A stretch of DNA of 64,000 nucleotides from Spirochaetota bacterium (GCA_023393015.1 JAEWMY010000028.1:1-64000); one strand, 5' to 3'; counted from the first letter of the stretch, positions 43,023-51,087 are shown. Numbers and translations: made by a program. The notes: generated from the letters alone by a model not told the origin.

Positions 43023-44237
43023 ATGGACGCTATTTCGGTACTTATCGTCGACGACTCCGCGCTCATGCGCAGCCTGATCGGGAAGATCGTCGACGCCGCT
43101 CCGGCCCTGACCGTCGCCGACAAGGCGATGAACGGGCGTTTCGCCCTCGAGAAACTGGGCCGCGCGCAGCCGGACATCATCGTCCTCGACATCGAGATGC
43201 CCGAGATGAACGGCATCGAATTCCTCAGGGAGAGGAAACGGCTCGGGATCGACATCCCCGTCGTGGTGCTCTCGAGCGTCGCCAAGGAGGGAGCCCGGAT
43301 CACGATGGAGTGCCTCGAGCTCGGCGCGAGCGACTTCGTCACGAAGCCGTCGGGGTCCGAGTCGGCCGACCTCCACACCGTCGCGAACCAGCTCGTGGAC
43401 CTCCTTTCGGGCTACGGAAGCCAGTACAAGCTGAAAAAGATCGCGGGAACGGCGAGGCGACTGCCGACGGAACTGCTCAAGGCCTACGGCGCCGGGCGGG
43501 ACGACAGGGCGAGGGTCGAGCCGGACGAGCGGGATCACGCGGGCGCGCAGATATCGAGCGAGGCGCTGAGCGCGATCGTGCGGGGAGCCGTCCGGACGGA
43601 CGACGTTCGAGGAAAGGCGGGGGCGAAGCCTCCCGTGCCGGTTCGCTCCCCGGGTCCCGTCGAAATAATCGCCATCGGCATCTCCACCGGCGGGCCCAAC
43701 GCCCTCCGCGAGATATTCGCCAAACTCGACCCCGACCTCCCCCAACCCATCGTCGTCGTGCAGCACATGCCCGCCGGCTTTACCGAGGAATTCGCTAACA
43801 GCCTCGACCGCGTGTGCCCGCTCGAGGTGAAGGAAGCCACCGACGGGGATATCGTAAAACCCGGACGCGTCCTCATCGCGCCAGGAGACTTTCACATAGA
43901 GGTGGAACGCCGTCCGCTCGCGACGGTCGCCCGGCTTTCGTCCGCGCCGCCGCAAAACGGGCACCGCCCGTCGGCCGACGTCCTCTTCGCCTCCGTGGCG
44001 CGCGAATTCCAGAATCGCGCGCTCGGGATCATCATGACGGGAATGGGCCGCGACGGGGCGGCGAAGCTGGCCGAGCTTTATCGCGAAGGCTCGCGCACGA
44101 TCGGGCAGGACGAGGCCTCGAGCGTCGTATACGGCATGCCGCGCGTCGCCTGGGAACTCGGCGGCGTCATGGAACAAGTATCGCTCGCTAACATGGCCTC
44201 GACGATCAACCGGTACGGGCGCGAGTATTCCCGCTGA
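43023..44237 (+). CDS. cheB: Chemotaxis methylesterase CheB
   Basis: 404 aa. A receiver domain with phosphoacceptor D56 (IIVLDIEMPEMNG) is joined by a linker to the methylesterase. Catalytic residues lie in GISTGGPNAL (Ser), VVQHMPAGFT (His) and MTGMGRDGA (Asp). It removes receptor methyl groups when phosphorylated by CheA. The start could also be one of two GTG codons 3-6 nt upstream; ATG 43023 is preferred. It is followed by a 19-bp-period tandem repeat. Confidence 0.96.
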   Translation: MDAISVLIVDDSALMRSLIGKIVDAAPALTVADKAMNGRFALEKLGRAQPDIIVLDIEMPEMNGIEFLRERKRLGIDIPVVVLSSVAKEGARITMECLELGASDFVTKPSGSESADLHTVANQLVDLLSGYGSQYKLKKIAGTARRLPTELLKAYGAGRDDRARVEPDERDHAGAQISSEALSAIVRGAVRTDDVRGKAGAKPPVPVRSPGPVEIIAIGISTGGPNALREIFAKLDPDLPQPIVVVQHMPAGFTEEFANSLDRVCPLEVKEATDGDIVKPGRVLIAPGDFHIEVERRPLATVARLSSAPPQNGHRPSADVLFASVAREFQNRALGIIMTGMGRDGAAKLAELYREGSRTIGQDEASSVVYGMPRVAWELGGVMEQVSLANMASTINRYGREYSR

Positions 44238-44243
44238 CCGCCA

Positions 44244-44291
44244 GCCTGACGGCTAACAGCCCGCCTGACGGCCAAACGCCCGCCTGACAGC
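44244..44291. repeat. 19-bp-period tandem repeat at the end of cheB
   Basis: GCCTGACGGC at 44244-44253 and 44263-44272, and GCCTGACAGC at 44282-44291. The cheB stop itself is in a similar CGCTGACCGC context at 44233-44242, so the array appears to start at the stop codon. It separates convergent cheB and the RseC-like gene. Confidence 0.85.
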
Positions 44292-44319
44292 GTGTCGAGG
44301 GAACGCGCGTTTGGCGGCG

Positions 44320-44718
44320 TTACAGTACCTCGAAAATCTCGGGCAGACGGGGCGGAGAGCGCTCTGCGACGCGAAAGCGCGCCCAAGCGAACGCGACGAG
44401 CGTCACGAGCGTCGCGGCGACGCGGACGCCCTCGCCGTATCCGGACGCGACGCGCGGAAACAGGAGATACGCGGCGAGCGCGGCGAGCGACGGAAGGAGT
44501 ACCGACGCGAGCGCCTGCGCGAGCTGGCTTTTCGCGGACGCCCCGAGGCGAACCTCGTCACCAGTAGAAAGCGCGAGACCGCGCGCGTTGATCGCGGTAA
44601 AGCGGTTGCCGTTCTTCTGGCACTCGCGGTTCTTGCACCCGATACACGCCTCTATGTCCACCGGCATGACCGTCACGCGGTCTCCCCGAATCTCAACTAT
44701 CCTTGCCCGTTCCCGCAT
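44320..44718 (-). CDS. RseC/SoxR-reducing-family membrane protein
   Basis: 132 aa. The N-terminal soluble part has a cysteine cluster (IGCKNRECQKNG, C-X2-C-X4-C) and the strand-rich RERARIVEIRGDRVTVMP start; two membrane helices follow (LPSLAALAAYLLF and VAATLVTLVAFAWARF). This is the RseC layout. RseC modulates sigma-E signalling or SoxR reduction in enterics; the role here is unknown. The ATG at 44718 with GGGGGAG is chosen. It overlaps the YmdB-like gene by 26 nt. Confidence 0.72.
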   Translation of the reverse strand: MRERARIVEIRGDRVTVMPVDIEACIGCKNRECQKNGNRFTAINARGLALSTGDEVRLGASAKSQLAQALASVLLPSLAALAAYLLFPRVASGYGEGVRVAATLVTLVAFAWARFRVAERSPPRLPEIFEVL

Positions 44719-45553
44719 CCTCGTCTCCCCCGTCAACCGCCCCGGACGCCGGCGCGGCGGGTCCCTCGGGGCACTCGTACTGAATTCTTTTTATGGCGGT
44801 CGTCTTGCCCGACGCGTCGAGATCGATGACGAGCCCCTGCAACATCGGCTTTTCCCAGGCGTCGCGGGACCAGTCCGGCACGCCGGTCAGGTATTCGCGT
44901 ATCTTCGAGGCGCTCTCAGTGCCGCCGACAGAGTCGCGGCTTCCCGTACGCCCCGCGTCGGTTATGCACCCGAGCCCTTTCGGGAAGATCGCCTCGTCGG
45001 AGGTTTGCACGCGCGCGTGCGACCCGACGCAGGCGGAAACGAGACCGTCGGCGTAATGGAAAAAGGCCTGCTTTTCGGCGGTCGCGCCGGAATGAAAGTC
45101 GACGAGTATATACGGCGTTTCGGCCCGAAGGCGCTCGGCGAGATGCGAGAGGACGAGAAAGGGGTTGTCCCCGTGAACGCGTCCGAACCCGACACGGCCG
45201 AGCATCGATATGACCGCGACCTTCGAGCCTCGCGCGTTCGCGAACCTCCAGCCGCGCCCCGGGCTTTCGGGCGGATAGTTCGCGGGCCTGATGACGTTCG
45301 TCATGCTGTCGAGCCCCTCGACGAGGTCTTTCTTGTAGTAGATGGAATCCCCGCCGACCAGAAGGTCGATCCCGAGTTTTCTGAGATAGCCCGCGTGCTG
45401 CCTCCCGAGGCCGAACGACCCGGTCGCCCCGTCGGCGTTCGCGACGATGACGTCGGGGAGCTCGCTTTTCTTCAGGATCGGAAGGGCGCTCTTGACGCAC
45501 CAGATCCCGGCCTTCCCGACGATTTCGGCGATATACAGTATTCGAATGCCCAC
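44693..45553 (-). CDS. YmdB-like metallophosphoesterase with altered active-site motifs
   Basis: 286 aa. Overall the protein matches the YmdB/TIGR00282 family (cyclic-nucleotide phosphodiesterases): EIVGKAG start, LVDFHSGATAEKQ (H154), VGSHARVQTSDEAI (H179). However, usual metal/catalytic motifs are changed: the first Asp is E10, the N-E-N-type motif reads N39-A-D-G, the GNH motif reads GGDS (67-70), and the second His of the GTHTHV motif is R181. A C-terminal tail of about 40 residues is Gly/Ala/Asp-rich. Activity may be altered or lost. In Bacillus, ymdB is next to rny; here rny is 6 kb away. Confidence 0.75.
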   Translation of the reverse strand: MGIRILYIAEIVGKAGIWCVKSALPILKKSELPDVIVANADGATGSFGLGRQHAGYLRKLGIDLLVGGDSIYYKKDLVEGLDSMTNVIRPANYPPESPGRGWRFANARGSKVAVISMLGRVGFGRVHGDNPFLVLSHLAERLRAETPYILVDFHSGATAEKQAFFHYADGLVSACVGSHARVQTSDEAIFPKGLGCITDAGRTGSRDSVGGTESASKIREYLTGVPDWSRDAWEKPMLQGLVIDLDASGKTTAIKRIQYECPEGPAAPASGAVDGGDEDAGTGKDS

Positions 45554-45612
45554 TCACGCTCCCAACCCGCGGGACCGGCCTGACGCGTTGCCGGAGGCCG
45601 TTTCGGCGCCCG

Positions 45613-45684
45613 GGCCGGTTCGGCGGAACCGACCGGCTCAGTCGAGTCGACCGGCTCAGTCGAGTCGGCCGGCTCGGGCGAGTC
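45613..45684. repeat. 18-bp tandem repeat across the TPR-gene stop
   Basis: Units at 45631-45648 and 45649-45666 are identical (GACCGGCTCAGTCGAGTC); 45667-45684 differs at three positions and 45613-45630 is more diverged. The TPR stop codon (45656-45658) lies inside the second unit, and an identical TCA (minus-strand TGA) lies in the first. Confidence 0.9.
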
Positions 45685-46189
45685 GGTCGAGCATCCGCGC
45701 GCAGGCCTCCATCTTGTCCGGTTCATCCAGTTCCCCGTAGGTGTCCCTGAGATTATACAGGGCATCGGCGAACGCGGGAACCAGCGCCACGGCCTTTTCG
45801 AACGAATCGCGCGCCTCCGCGTACCGCGCCTGAGAAAAGCGCAATACGCCGAGATTGTTCCAAATCCTGCCGTTGCCCGGATCCAGCTCGAGCGCCCGCA
45901 GGTATCTCTCCTCGGCTTCGGCGTCTTCCCCGAGTTCATGGAGGACGACGCCGAGGGTATCGAGGGTATCGACGTCGTCGGGACGCGCGCGCAGGGCCGA
46001 GTACAACGAGGCTCTCGCGCCGTCCCGCCTGCCGAGGGCGAAAAGGCTCAAGGCGAGATTCAGGAGTATCAGGGGATTTTCGGGATCAAGGGACAGGGCG
46101 CGGCGGAGATACGCTATCGCCTCTTCGTGTTGGCCCTCGGCGGCGAGCCGGGCCGCGGTGTCGTTCAGCCATTCGGCGGATTCGTTCAC
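45656..46189 (-). CDS. TPR-repeat protein
   Basis: 177 aa with about four tetratricopeptide repeats, seen as periodic ALSLDPENPLILLNLAL, ALRARPDDVDTLDTLGV and ALELDPGNGRIWNNLGV blocks. It has no signal peptide, so it is a cytoplasmic scaffold. The start is a GTG with no clear ribosome site, 14 nt after the bifunctional-nuclease gene. The C-terminal end (RLARAGRLD) is encoded by the 18-bp repeat. Partner unknown. Confidence 0.8.
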   Translation of the reverse strand: MNESAEWLNDTAARLAAEGQHEEAIAYLRRALSLDPENPLILLNLALSLFALGRRDGARASLYSALRARPDDVDTLDTLGVVLHELGEDAEAEERYLRALELDPGNGRIWNNLGVLRFSQARYAEARDSFEKAVALVPAFADALYNLRDTYGELDEPDKMEACARMLDRLARAGRLD

Positions 46190-46203
46190 GGAACGGGGCC
46201 GTA

Positions 46204-46770
46204 TCAGGCGTTTCCGGAGAACTCGCCGAGGCGATCCCGGAGCTGGGCGGCCCGTTCGTAATCCTCGCGTTCGAGGGCCTGCTTGAGTTCCTTCTGCAGG
46301 AACTCCTGCACGGACGGGGACTCGGAAACCGCGGGAGAGGCGCCGGCTTTTTGGGAAACGCGGTCAATGGGAACGCCGTTTTGCGCGAGGACGGTATCGT
46401 CGACGAGAACGGGGCAGTCGACGCGGGCGGATAGGCACAGTATGTCCGAGGGACGGGATTCCAGGCGAATCTCCTTGCCGTCCTGAACCAGGATAGCGCG
46501 GCAGAGGTAGGAACCGCCCCTGATCCCGTAGATCTCAACCCGTTCGAGCTTGCCGCGCAGGGCCTCGATCGCGGAAAGAAGGAGCTCGTGGATCATGGGT
46601 CGGGGGGCGAGGATATGCGTCAATTCGACGAGGAGCATCTGTATGTCCCCTTCGGAAACGTATACGGGAAGCACCGTATCCGAACCCTCGGGCCGGATAA
46701 ACACCGCGTTTCCGGCGTCGGCTTGTGCGATAGTCCAAATTTGCGCGGGCAAAAACCTCGCCGTCTTCAT
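46204..46770 (-). CDS. Bifunctional nuclease family (DUF151) protein with UVR motif
   Basis: 188 aa. The N-terminal 130 residues match the BFN/DUF151 fold (AVFIRPEGSDTVLPVYVSEG, RLESRPSDILCLSARVDCPV). The C-terminus has a UvrB/UvrC-type motif (LKQALEREDYERAAQLRDRL, about 160-180). Bacterial members of this kind are common but their substrate is uncertain. No ribosome site is evident at the ATG. A weak TGTAGT box is 11 nt upstream. Confidence 0.82.
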   Translation of the reverse strand: MKTARFLPAQIWTIAQADAGNAVFIRPEGSDTVLPVYVSEGDIQMLLVELTHILAPRPMIHELLLSAIEALRGKLERVEIYGIRGGSYLCRAILVQDGKEIRLESRPSDILCLSARVDCPVLVDDTVLAQNGVPIDRVSQKAGASPAVSESPSVQEFLQKELKQALEREDYERAAQLRDRLGEFSGNA

Positions 46771-46829
46771 GCCATAAGCGTACTACACGGGGGTCCGGAA
46801 AACAAGAAACGAGACGATTTTCTACCCCG

Positions 46830-47873
46830 TCAGCCGAGTCCCTCGAGCATGGTCTCGAAAAGAGCGGCGATAAGGTCGACCGCGGGATTACCCGGGAACC
46901 GGCCGCGCAGGGTCAACGAAGACCGTTCAATGAGCTGAACGCCGTAATCACGGGCGGCATCGACCGCCCCGGAGGAGGAGAGAAGGGAAATCGCCGTCTC
47001 GACGGCGGGAGACTCGATCCCCTCGGCCCTGGCGCGGGCGAAGGCGGCGGCAAGGGCCTCGAGATCCCGGGGAGAGCGCTCCAGATGCATGATGACCGGA
47101 AGGCTCTTTTTCCCCTCCACGACGTCGTCTCCCCGCTTTTTACCGGGGTTCCCGGTCGTCAGGTTCCGTACGTCGTCGAGAATCTGGAAACCGACCCCGA
47201 CCCGGGCGGAGAGCTCGGCGAGCGAATCGACCGAGGCGGCGTCGGCGCCGCCCGCGAGCATGCCGAGCGAGGCGGCTAGTCGGGACAGCGTACCGGTCTT
47301 GAGCGTGACCATCGCCTCGTATTCGGAGCGGACCGGCACGAGTGAGGACTCCCGGTGCCAGCGTATGTCCATCGCCTGCCCGAGGTGCAGCCGTCTGAGC
47401 TCGCGGGACAGCACCCGATAGAGTTCGAGCTTCAGGGCGTCGGACGCGGGATAGGCGTCGATTACGGCATGGGCGTGAAAATAGAGCCAGGAAGCCGCGT
47501 TGATGGCGGTATCCTCGCCGTACAGGAGATGGCAGGCGGGCTTGCCCCGGCGCTCGTCGGCCCCGTCCTCGATATCGTCGTGAATCAGGCTCGCCGTGTG
47601 GGCGAACTCCACGACGGGCGTGAGGGCGTACGCGCGGTCGGCGCCGCCCGCGAGCTCGCAGGCGAGCACGGCGAGCAGAGGCCGCCACCGTTTCCCGCCG
47701 CGGGACAGGAGGTCCCGGCAGGGCTCGGCGAGCGGGACGACGTGCGACGGTCGTACCGCGTCGGGAAGGGCCGAAAAGGAAGAGGCCATCCACTCCGCCC
47801 CGACGGCCGGGGGAAGCCAGGACGCGAGAACGGTCTCGATCTTTTCAAGTCGCCGCGTATACTCTATATTCAT
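46830..47873 (-). CDS. Polyprenyl (geranylgeranyl/farnesyl-type) diphosphate synthase
   Basis: 347 aa isoprenyl diphosphate synthase. The first Asp-rich motif is HDDIEDGADERRG (near 118-130) and the second DDVRNLTTGNPGKKRGDD (near 240). GKRWRPLL (near 75) binds substrate. The residues before the first motif (aromatic versus small) would set chain length; I cannot assign it safely. The start at 47873 has no ribosome site, but TACAAT lies 6 nt upstream. It diverges from rlmE. Confidence 0.9.
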   Translation of the reverse strand: MNIEYTRRLEKIETVLASWLPPAVGAEWMASSFSALPDAVRPSHVVPLAEPCRDLLSRGGKRWRPLLAVLACELAGGADRAYALTPVVEFAHTASLIHDDIEDGADERRGKPACHLLYGEDTAINAASWLYFHAHAVIDAYPASDALKLELYRVLSRELRRLHLGQAMDIRWHRESSLVPVRSEYEAMVTLKTGTLSRLAASLGMLAGGADAASVDSLAELSARVGVGFQILDDVRNLTTGNPGKKRGDDVVEGKKSLPVIMHLERSPRDLEALAAAFARARAEGIESPAVETAISLLSSSGAVDAARDYGVQLIERSSLTLRGRFPGNPAVDLIAALFETMLEGLG

Positions 47874-47879
47874 GGCGAT

Positions 47880-47907
47880 ATTGTATCCGTAATCGGTGTT
47901 CTTGCAA
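47880..47907 (-). promoter_or_regulatory. Polyprenyl synthase promoter, leaderless type
   Basis: On the minus strand TTGCAA-N16-TACAAT-N6-ATG. The predicted start point coincides with the A of the ATG. Confidence 0.6.
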
Positions 47908-47916
47908 GGGGATCGA

Positions 47917-48516
47917 ATGGCCGCCAACAGCTACGTAAAACCGGACTTCTGGAGCCGCAAGGCCTTTTCGGAGGGATACCCCGCCCGATCGGTCTACAAA
48001 CTCAAGGAGATGGACGAGAAATTCGCCCTCATAAAGCGCCAGTACCGCGTCCTCGACCTCGGCGCGGCCCCGGGAAGCTGGACGACCTACGTCCTCCGCG
48101 CCCTCGCCGGTACGGGCCTCGTCACCGCAATCGACCTCTCGCCCCTCGCCAAGGACGTCAAGGCGGACAACCTCGCGTTCTTCCAGGGCGACCTGTACGA
48201 CGAGTCGATCCGCGCCGAGGCCGAGAAGCGCGGGCCGTACGATCTCGTCATCTGCGACGCCGCCCCCGCGACGACCGGCAACCGCACCGTCGACACGGCG
48301 CGCTCGAGCGGCCTCGTCGAGCTCGCCATCTATTACGCCGAGCGCATGCTCGTACCGGGGGGAAACTTCGCGGTCAAGGTATTCCAGGGCGGAGGAGAAC
48401 AGCAACACCTCGTCGCCATGCGAAAGCTCTTCTCCTCGGCGCGCGGTTTCAAACCCGTCGCGTGCCGGACGGAAAGCTTCGAAACCTATCTCGTCGGATT
48501 GGGGAAAAAGACGTGA
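47917..48516 (+). CDS. rlmE: 23S rRNA (uridine 2'-O) methyltransferase RlmE/FtsJ
   Basis: 199 aa, usual RlmE size. The K-D-K-E catalytic tetrad is visible: FWSRKAF, ICDAAPATTG, FAVKVFQGGG and TESFETY. The SAM motif is LDLGAAPGSWT. Spirochaetal members may act on 23S rRNA or tRNA; the length favours RlmE. The ATG at 47917 has AAGGGGA; the frame's upstream start at 47896 lacks support. Confidence 0.93.
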   Translation: MAANSYVKPDFWSRKAFSEGYPARSVYKLKEMDEKFALIKRQYRVLDLGAAPGSWTTYVLRALAGTGLVTAIDLSPLAKDVKADNLAFFQGDLYDESIRAEAEKRGPYDLVICDAAPATTGNRTVDTARSSGLVELAIYYAERMLVPGGNFAVKVFQGGGEQQHLVAMRKLFSSARGFKPVACRTESFETYLVGLGKKT

Positions 48517-48596
48517 GCGAATCTCCGGACGGGCGAACGGGGCGCGCGGACCGGGAGACAAGAGGCTCAACCCGGACGAAAAGCCGTCCGAAGATA

Positions 48597-48625
48597 TACA
48601 CAAGGCACCGGGGCGGTGTTATACT
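48597..48625 (+). promoter_or_regulatory. Possible promoter of the LysM/M23 gene
   Basis: TACACA-N17-TATACT, then 9 nt to the ATG at 48635. A GGAG lies in those 9 nt, but initiation at the normal distance would leave it untranscribed. Either the leader is nearly absent or the true promoter is elsewhere. Confidence 0.4.
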
Positions 48626-48634
48626 GGAGCGACC

Positions 48635-49660
48635 ATGAAACGCGTTTTGAACGAACTTCTTGCCCGTACGCGGCCGAACATACATACGTTTCCGTGCGTC
48701 CTCGCGGCGGCGGTCACGCTCGTCGCGACGCTGGCGGGGGGATGGACCGCGGCAGCCGGAGCGCTAACCGGCGGGAACGGAACGGACGGGACGCGCGGGT
48801 CGACGGAGCCGGCAGATGAAAGCGCGGAACGGATCGAAGACGCCGGGGATTTTACCGGAATGGGAGGCTCGAATGCCGGTCTTCCGTCGGAACGCCCCGG
48901 GGAGAGCGTCGAGGACCAGGCGACCGCGCCCGAACTCTTCTACACGGTCTATCGGGTCAAAAAGGGCGACATGGTCGGGAAGATCGCCGAAGAACACGGC
49001 GTAAGCCAGGATTCGATCATCAGCCTCAACAAGCTCCGCAATACGCGGACGCTCCAGATCGGTATGCTTCTAAAAATTCCCTCGATTACCGGAATTCTCT
49101 ACACGACGAAAAAGGGTGACACCCCTGAATCCATATCAGACAAATACCGCATTTCCCTCGAAAAAGTCGCGCTGGTGAACGGAATCACGGATAACGAGAT
49201 TCAAGTCGGCGCCAGGATTTTCCTCCCGGACGCGAAGCTCGACTGGGTAACCATACAGGAAATAAACGGCGACTTGTTCCGCAAGCCCTTGCGGGGCGGT
49301 TACTACGTATCGAGCCGGTACGGCTGGCGGAACAACCCCTTCTCCGGCACGCGGACCTTCCATAACGGCGTGGACATGGCGACCTCGCCCGGACGCCCCG
49401 TGTTCGCTGCCCTCGACGGGACCGTCGTACAGACGGGGTACGACGTTACCTTCGGCAACTTCGTCGTCGTCGCACACCATTCCGGCTACCAGACGATGTA
49501 CGCCCACCTTTCGGCCATCTACGTCGCGCGGGGAAATAGGGTTACGCAAAGCACCAAAATCGGCGCGGTCGGGAATACCGGCCAGAGCACCGGGCCCCAT
49601 CTTCATTTTACGGTATACAAGAACCGTTCTACGCTCAATCCCTCGTCGCTCTGGAATTAG
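48635..49660 (+). CDS. LysM-LysM-M23 peptidoglycan endopeptidase
   Basis: 341 aa. An N-terminal hydrophobic helix (about 20-45) acts as signal or anchor, followed by a low-complexity linker. Two LysM domains (about 102-147, VKKGDMVGKIAEEHGV; about 152-197, TKKGDTPESISDKYRI) precede an M23 peptidase. The M23 zinc motif FHNGVDMA (near 242) and GPHLHFTV (near 320) are intact, so it should cut cell-wall peptides. Likely periplasmic. It is convergent with the anti-sigma gene across a repeat. Confidence 0.92.
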   Translation: MKRVLNELLARTRPNIHTFPCVLAAAVTLVATLAGGWTAAAGALTGGNGTDGTRGSTEPADESAERIEDAGDFTGMGGSNAGLPSERPGESVEDQATAPELFYTVYRVKKGDMVGKIAEEHGVSQDSIISLNKLRNTRTLQIGMLLKIPSITGILYTTKKGDTPESISDKYRISLEKVALVNGITDNEIQVGARIFLPDAKLDWVTIQEINGDLFRKPLRGGYYVSSRYGWRNNPFSGTRTFHNGVDMATSPGRPVFAALDGTVVQTGYDVTFGNFVVVAHHSGYQTMYAHLSAIYVARGNRVTQSTKIGAVGNTGQSTGPHLHFTVYKNRSTLNPSSLWN

Positions 49661-49668
49661 GCCGACGG

Positions 49669-49707
49669 GTCAGGCTGACGGAGTCAGGCTGACGGAGTCA
49701 GGCCGAG
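49669..49707. repeat. 14-bp tandem repeat spanning the anti-sigma gene stop
   Basis: GTCAGGCTGACGGA at 49669-49682 and 49683-49696, with a partial third copy from 49697. The minus-strand stop codon (49684-49686) is inside the second unit, and the plus-strand M23 stop is only 8 nt before the first. Unit length 14 is not a multiple of three. Confidence 0.88.
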
Positions 49708-50175
49708 TTTTTTCACGAAAAAATCTATATTCGTCCCGATGAACATACCGCAATACGCGGTTACCGCGAGCCCGCACAGCAAGTAGAACGGAACAGTGTA
49801 CGCGAGACCGAAGTTGGATTCCGACCACTTGCCTATAAACGAAAAGGGAACGGCCGTGAAACCGATCGCGAGGGCGACGCCCGCCACGAGCCAGCGAGAA
49901 AGAGAGACGTGTTTGTCGCGGGGATTGACCGCGGGATACCGGAACCCGGCCGCCTCGATGCGCGCGAGGGCGGCGGCCAGTACGGGATCGGCGACCGGAA
50001 CGGCGGCAGCCGGACGTACCGCGAGCGGGCGGGAGGCAAGGCGTTCGGCCTCCGCCATCTTGCGCACGAGCGTCCTGCAAACCGGGCAAAAAATCAGGTG
50101 AACGGATACCCCCGGCGGAACCCATTCGCCCTTGTCCAGGGACAGATAGCGGTCGATCGCCTTTTCGCAGTTCAT
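49684..50175 (-). CDS. Zinc-finger anti-sigma factor (ZAS type)
   Basis: 163 aa. Residues 3-33 contain the anti-sigma zinc motif (Cys3, then VHLIFCPVC = H-X3-C-X2-C). Two membrane helices follow (SRWLVAGVALAIGFTAVPF; PFYLLCGLAVTAYCGMF), so it holds its sigma factor at the membrane. It starts in the stop of the sigma gene (ATGA), as cognate pairs do. The C-terminal LTPSA is encoded by the 14-bp repeat. Confidence 0.85.
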   Translation of the reverse strand: MNCEKAIDRYLSLDKGEWVPPGVSVHLIFCPVCRTLVRKMAEAERLASRPLAVRPAAAVPVADPVLAAALARIEAAGFRYPAVNPRDKHVSLSRWLVAGVALAIGFTAVPFSFIGKWSESNFGLAYTVPFYLLCGLAVTAYCGMFIGTNIDFFVKKLGLTPSA

Positions 50176-50744
50176 GGCATTTCTCCTTCCGCAAGCCGTT
50201 CCTTGAGCATCTTCTTCGCCCGGAAGACGTGCGACTTGATGGTATTCACCGGTTGCCCGGTGATTACGCCGATCTCGGCGTACGGCATGTCATAAAAAAA
50301 GTAGAGGTCGACGCAAGCCCGGTAGCGCTCGGGCAACTCCTCGAGCGCCGAGCGAATCGCCTCTCCCGTCGCGCGTCTGAGGACCGCCTCCTCGGGCGTA
50401 TCCGAGGTGTCGGGAACGTCGTAGTCCTCGGCGAGCGAGGCGTAGGTTTTCTTGCGCTTCACCGAGTTTACGGCCGTGTTGTACGCGACTCGCATGAGCC
50501 AGGTCGAGAACCGGGCCTCGCCCCGAAATCCCGAAAGGGAGGTGTACACCTTAACCAGCACGTCCTGAAGGAAATCCTCCGCGTCGTCCTGATTGTGGAA
50601 AAAACCCAAACCCAGACGCAGTATCCGCTTCCGGTACTTGCCTGCAAGGCGCGAAAAGGCCTCCACGCTCCCCGAAAGCACGGCACGGCAGAGTTCCTCG
50701 TCTTCCAGCCTCGAGTCCGCGGTCGACTCAGGATCCGCTTTCAA
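50172..50744 (-). CDS. ECF-type RNA polymerase sigma factor
   Basis: About 190 aa. Region 2 (AEDFLQDVLVKVYTSLSGF, STWLMRVAYNTAVN) and region 4 (LEELPERYRACVDLYFFYDM, NTIKSHVFRAKKML) are clear. The start is uncertain: a TTG at 50744 after AAGAAGA gives a normal-length protein and overlaps the upstream gene by 17 nt; the frame is open to 50804. Encoded with its putative anti-sigma and a small membrane protein. No autoregulated promoter was identified. Confidence 0.85.
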   Translation of the reverse strand: MKADPESTADSRLEDEELCRAVLSGSVEAFSRLAGKYRKRILRLGLGFFHNQDDAEDFLQDVLVKVYTSLSGFRGEARFSTWLMRVAYNTAVNSVKRKKTYASLAEDYDVPDTSDTPEEAVLRRATGEAIRSALEELPERYRACVDLYFFYDMPYAEIGVITGQPVNTIKSHVFRAKKMLKERLAEGEMP

Positions 50745-51087
50745 GAGTCTTCTTGTCCGGACGCGCCACGAAGTAAAAACCGAGCAGGCTCGCGCCGAGG
50801 GCAAACGGAATCAAGCCGCCGAGCAGGGAATAGCTCGGACCCTCAAGGGCAAGGAAGAGTACGGACAGGACAAGGCCTACGCCGGCCAGAAGGAACCCGC
50901 ACAACAGCGAAAAAACGTACAAGTCGAACACGGGTCTCTTGTAGTTTCCCGCCTCGATCTGCCTGGTAATCTGCCGGTTCCTCAACAGGAGATACAAGAA
51001 CACGACTACCGACCCCGCGACTATCCCGACGATCGGAACGATCGCGATGATTACCTGCGCCGCCTGAACGGCTCCTGATCCTGACAT
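50728..51087 (-). CDS. Small multi-pass membrane protein of unknown function
   Basis: 119 aa with about four hydrophobic segments (VIIAIVPIVGIVAGSVVVFLY, YVFSLLCGFLLAGVGLVL, LLGGLIPFALGASLLGFYF and neighbours) and short loops. The ATG at 51087 follows GGAGG at good spacing; two upstream ATGs in frame lack a site. It is the first gene of a cassette with the sigma and anti-sigma genes, so a role in the same envelope response is plausible. Family not recognised. Confidence 0.75.
   Translation of the reverse strand: MSGSGAVQAAQVIIAIVPIVGIVAGSVVVFLYLLLRNRQITRQIEAGNYKRPVFDLYVFSLLCGFLLAGVGLVLSVLFLALEGPSYSLLGGLIPFALGASLLGFYFVARPDKKTLESGS

Noticed and set aside
45472..45939. Frame with EPVDSTEPV-type peptide repeats across the TPR gene end
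   Set aside because: It is an alternative frame of the 18-bp DNA repeat; the TPR frame has the domain structure and a proper stop.
46771..46790. Leaderless promoter for the bifunctional nuclease gene
   Set aside because: Only a weak TGTAGT at 11 nt and no -35, so it was not counted in the leaderless set.
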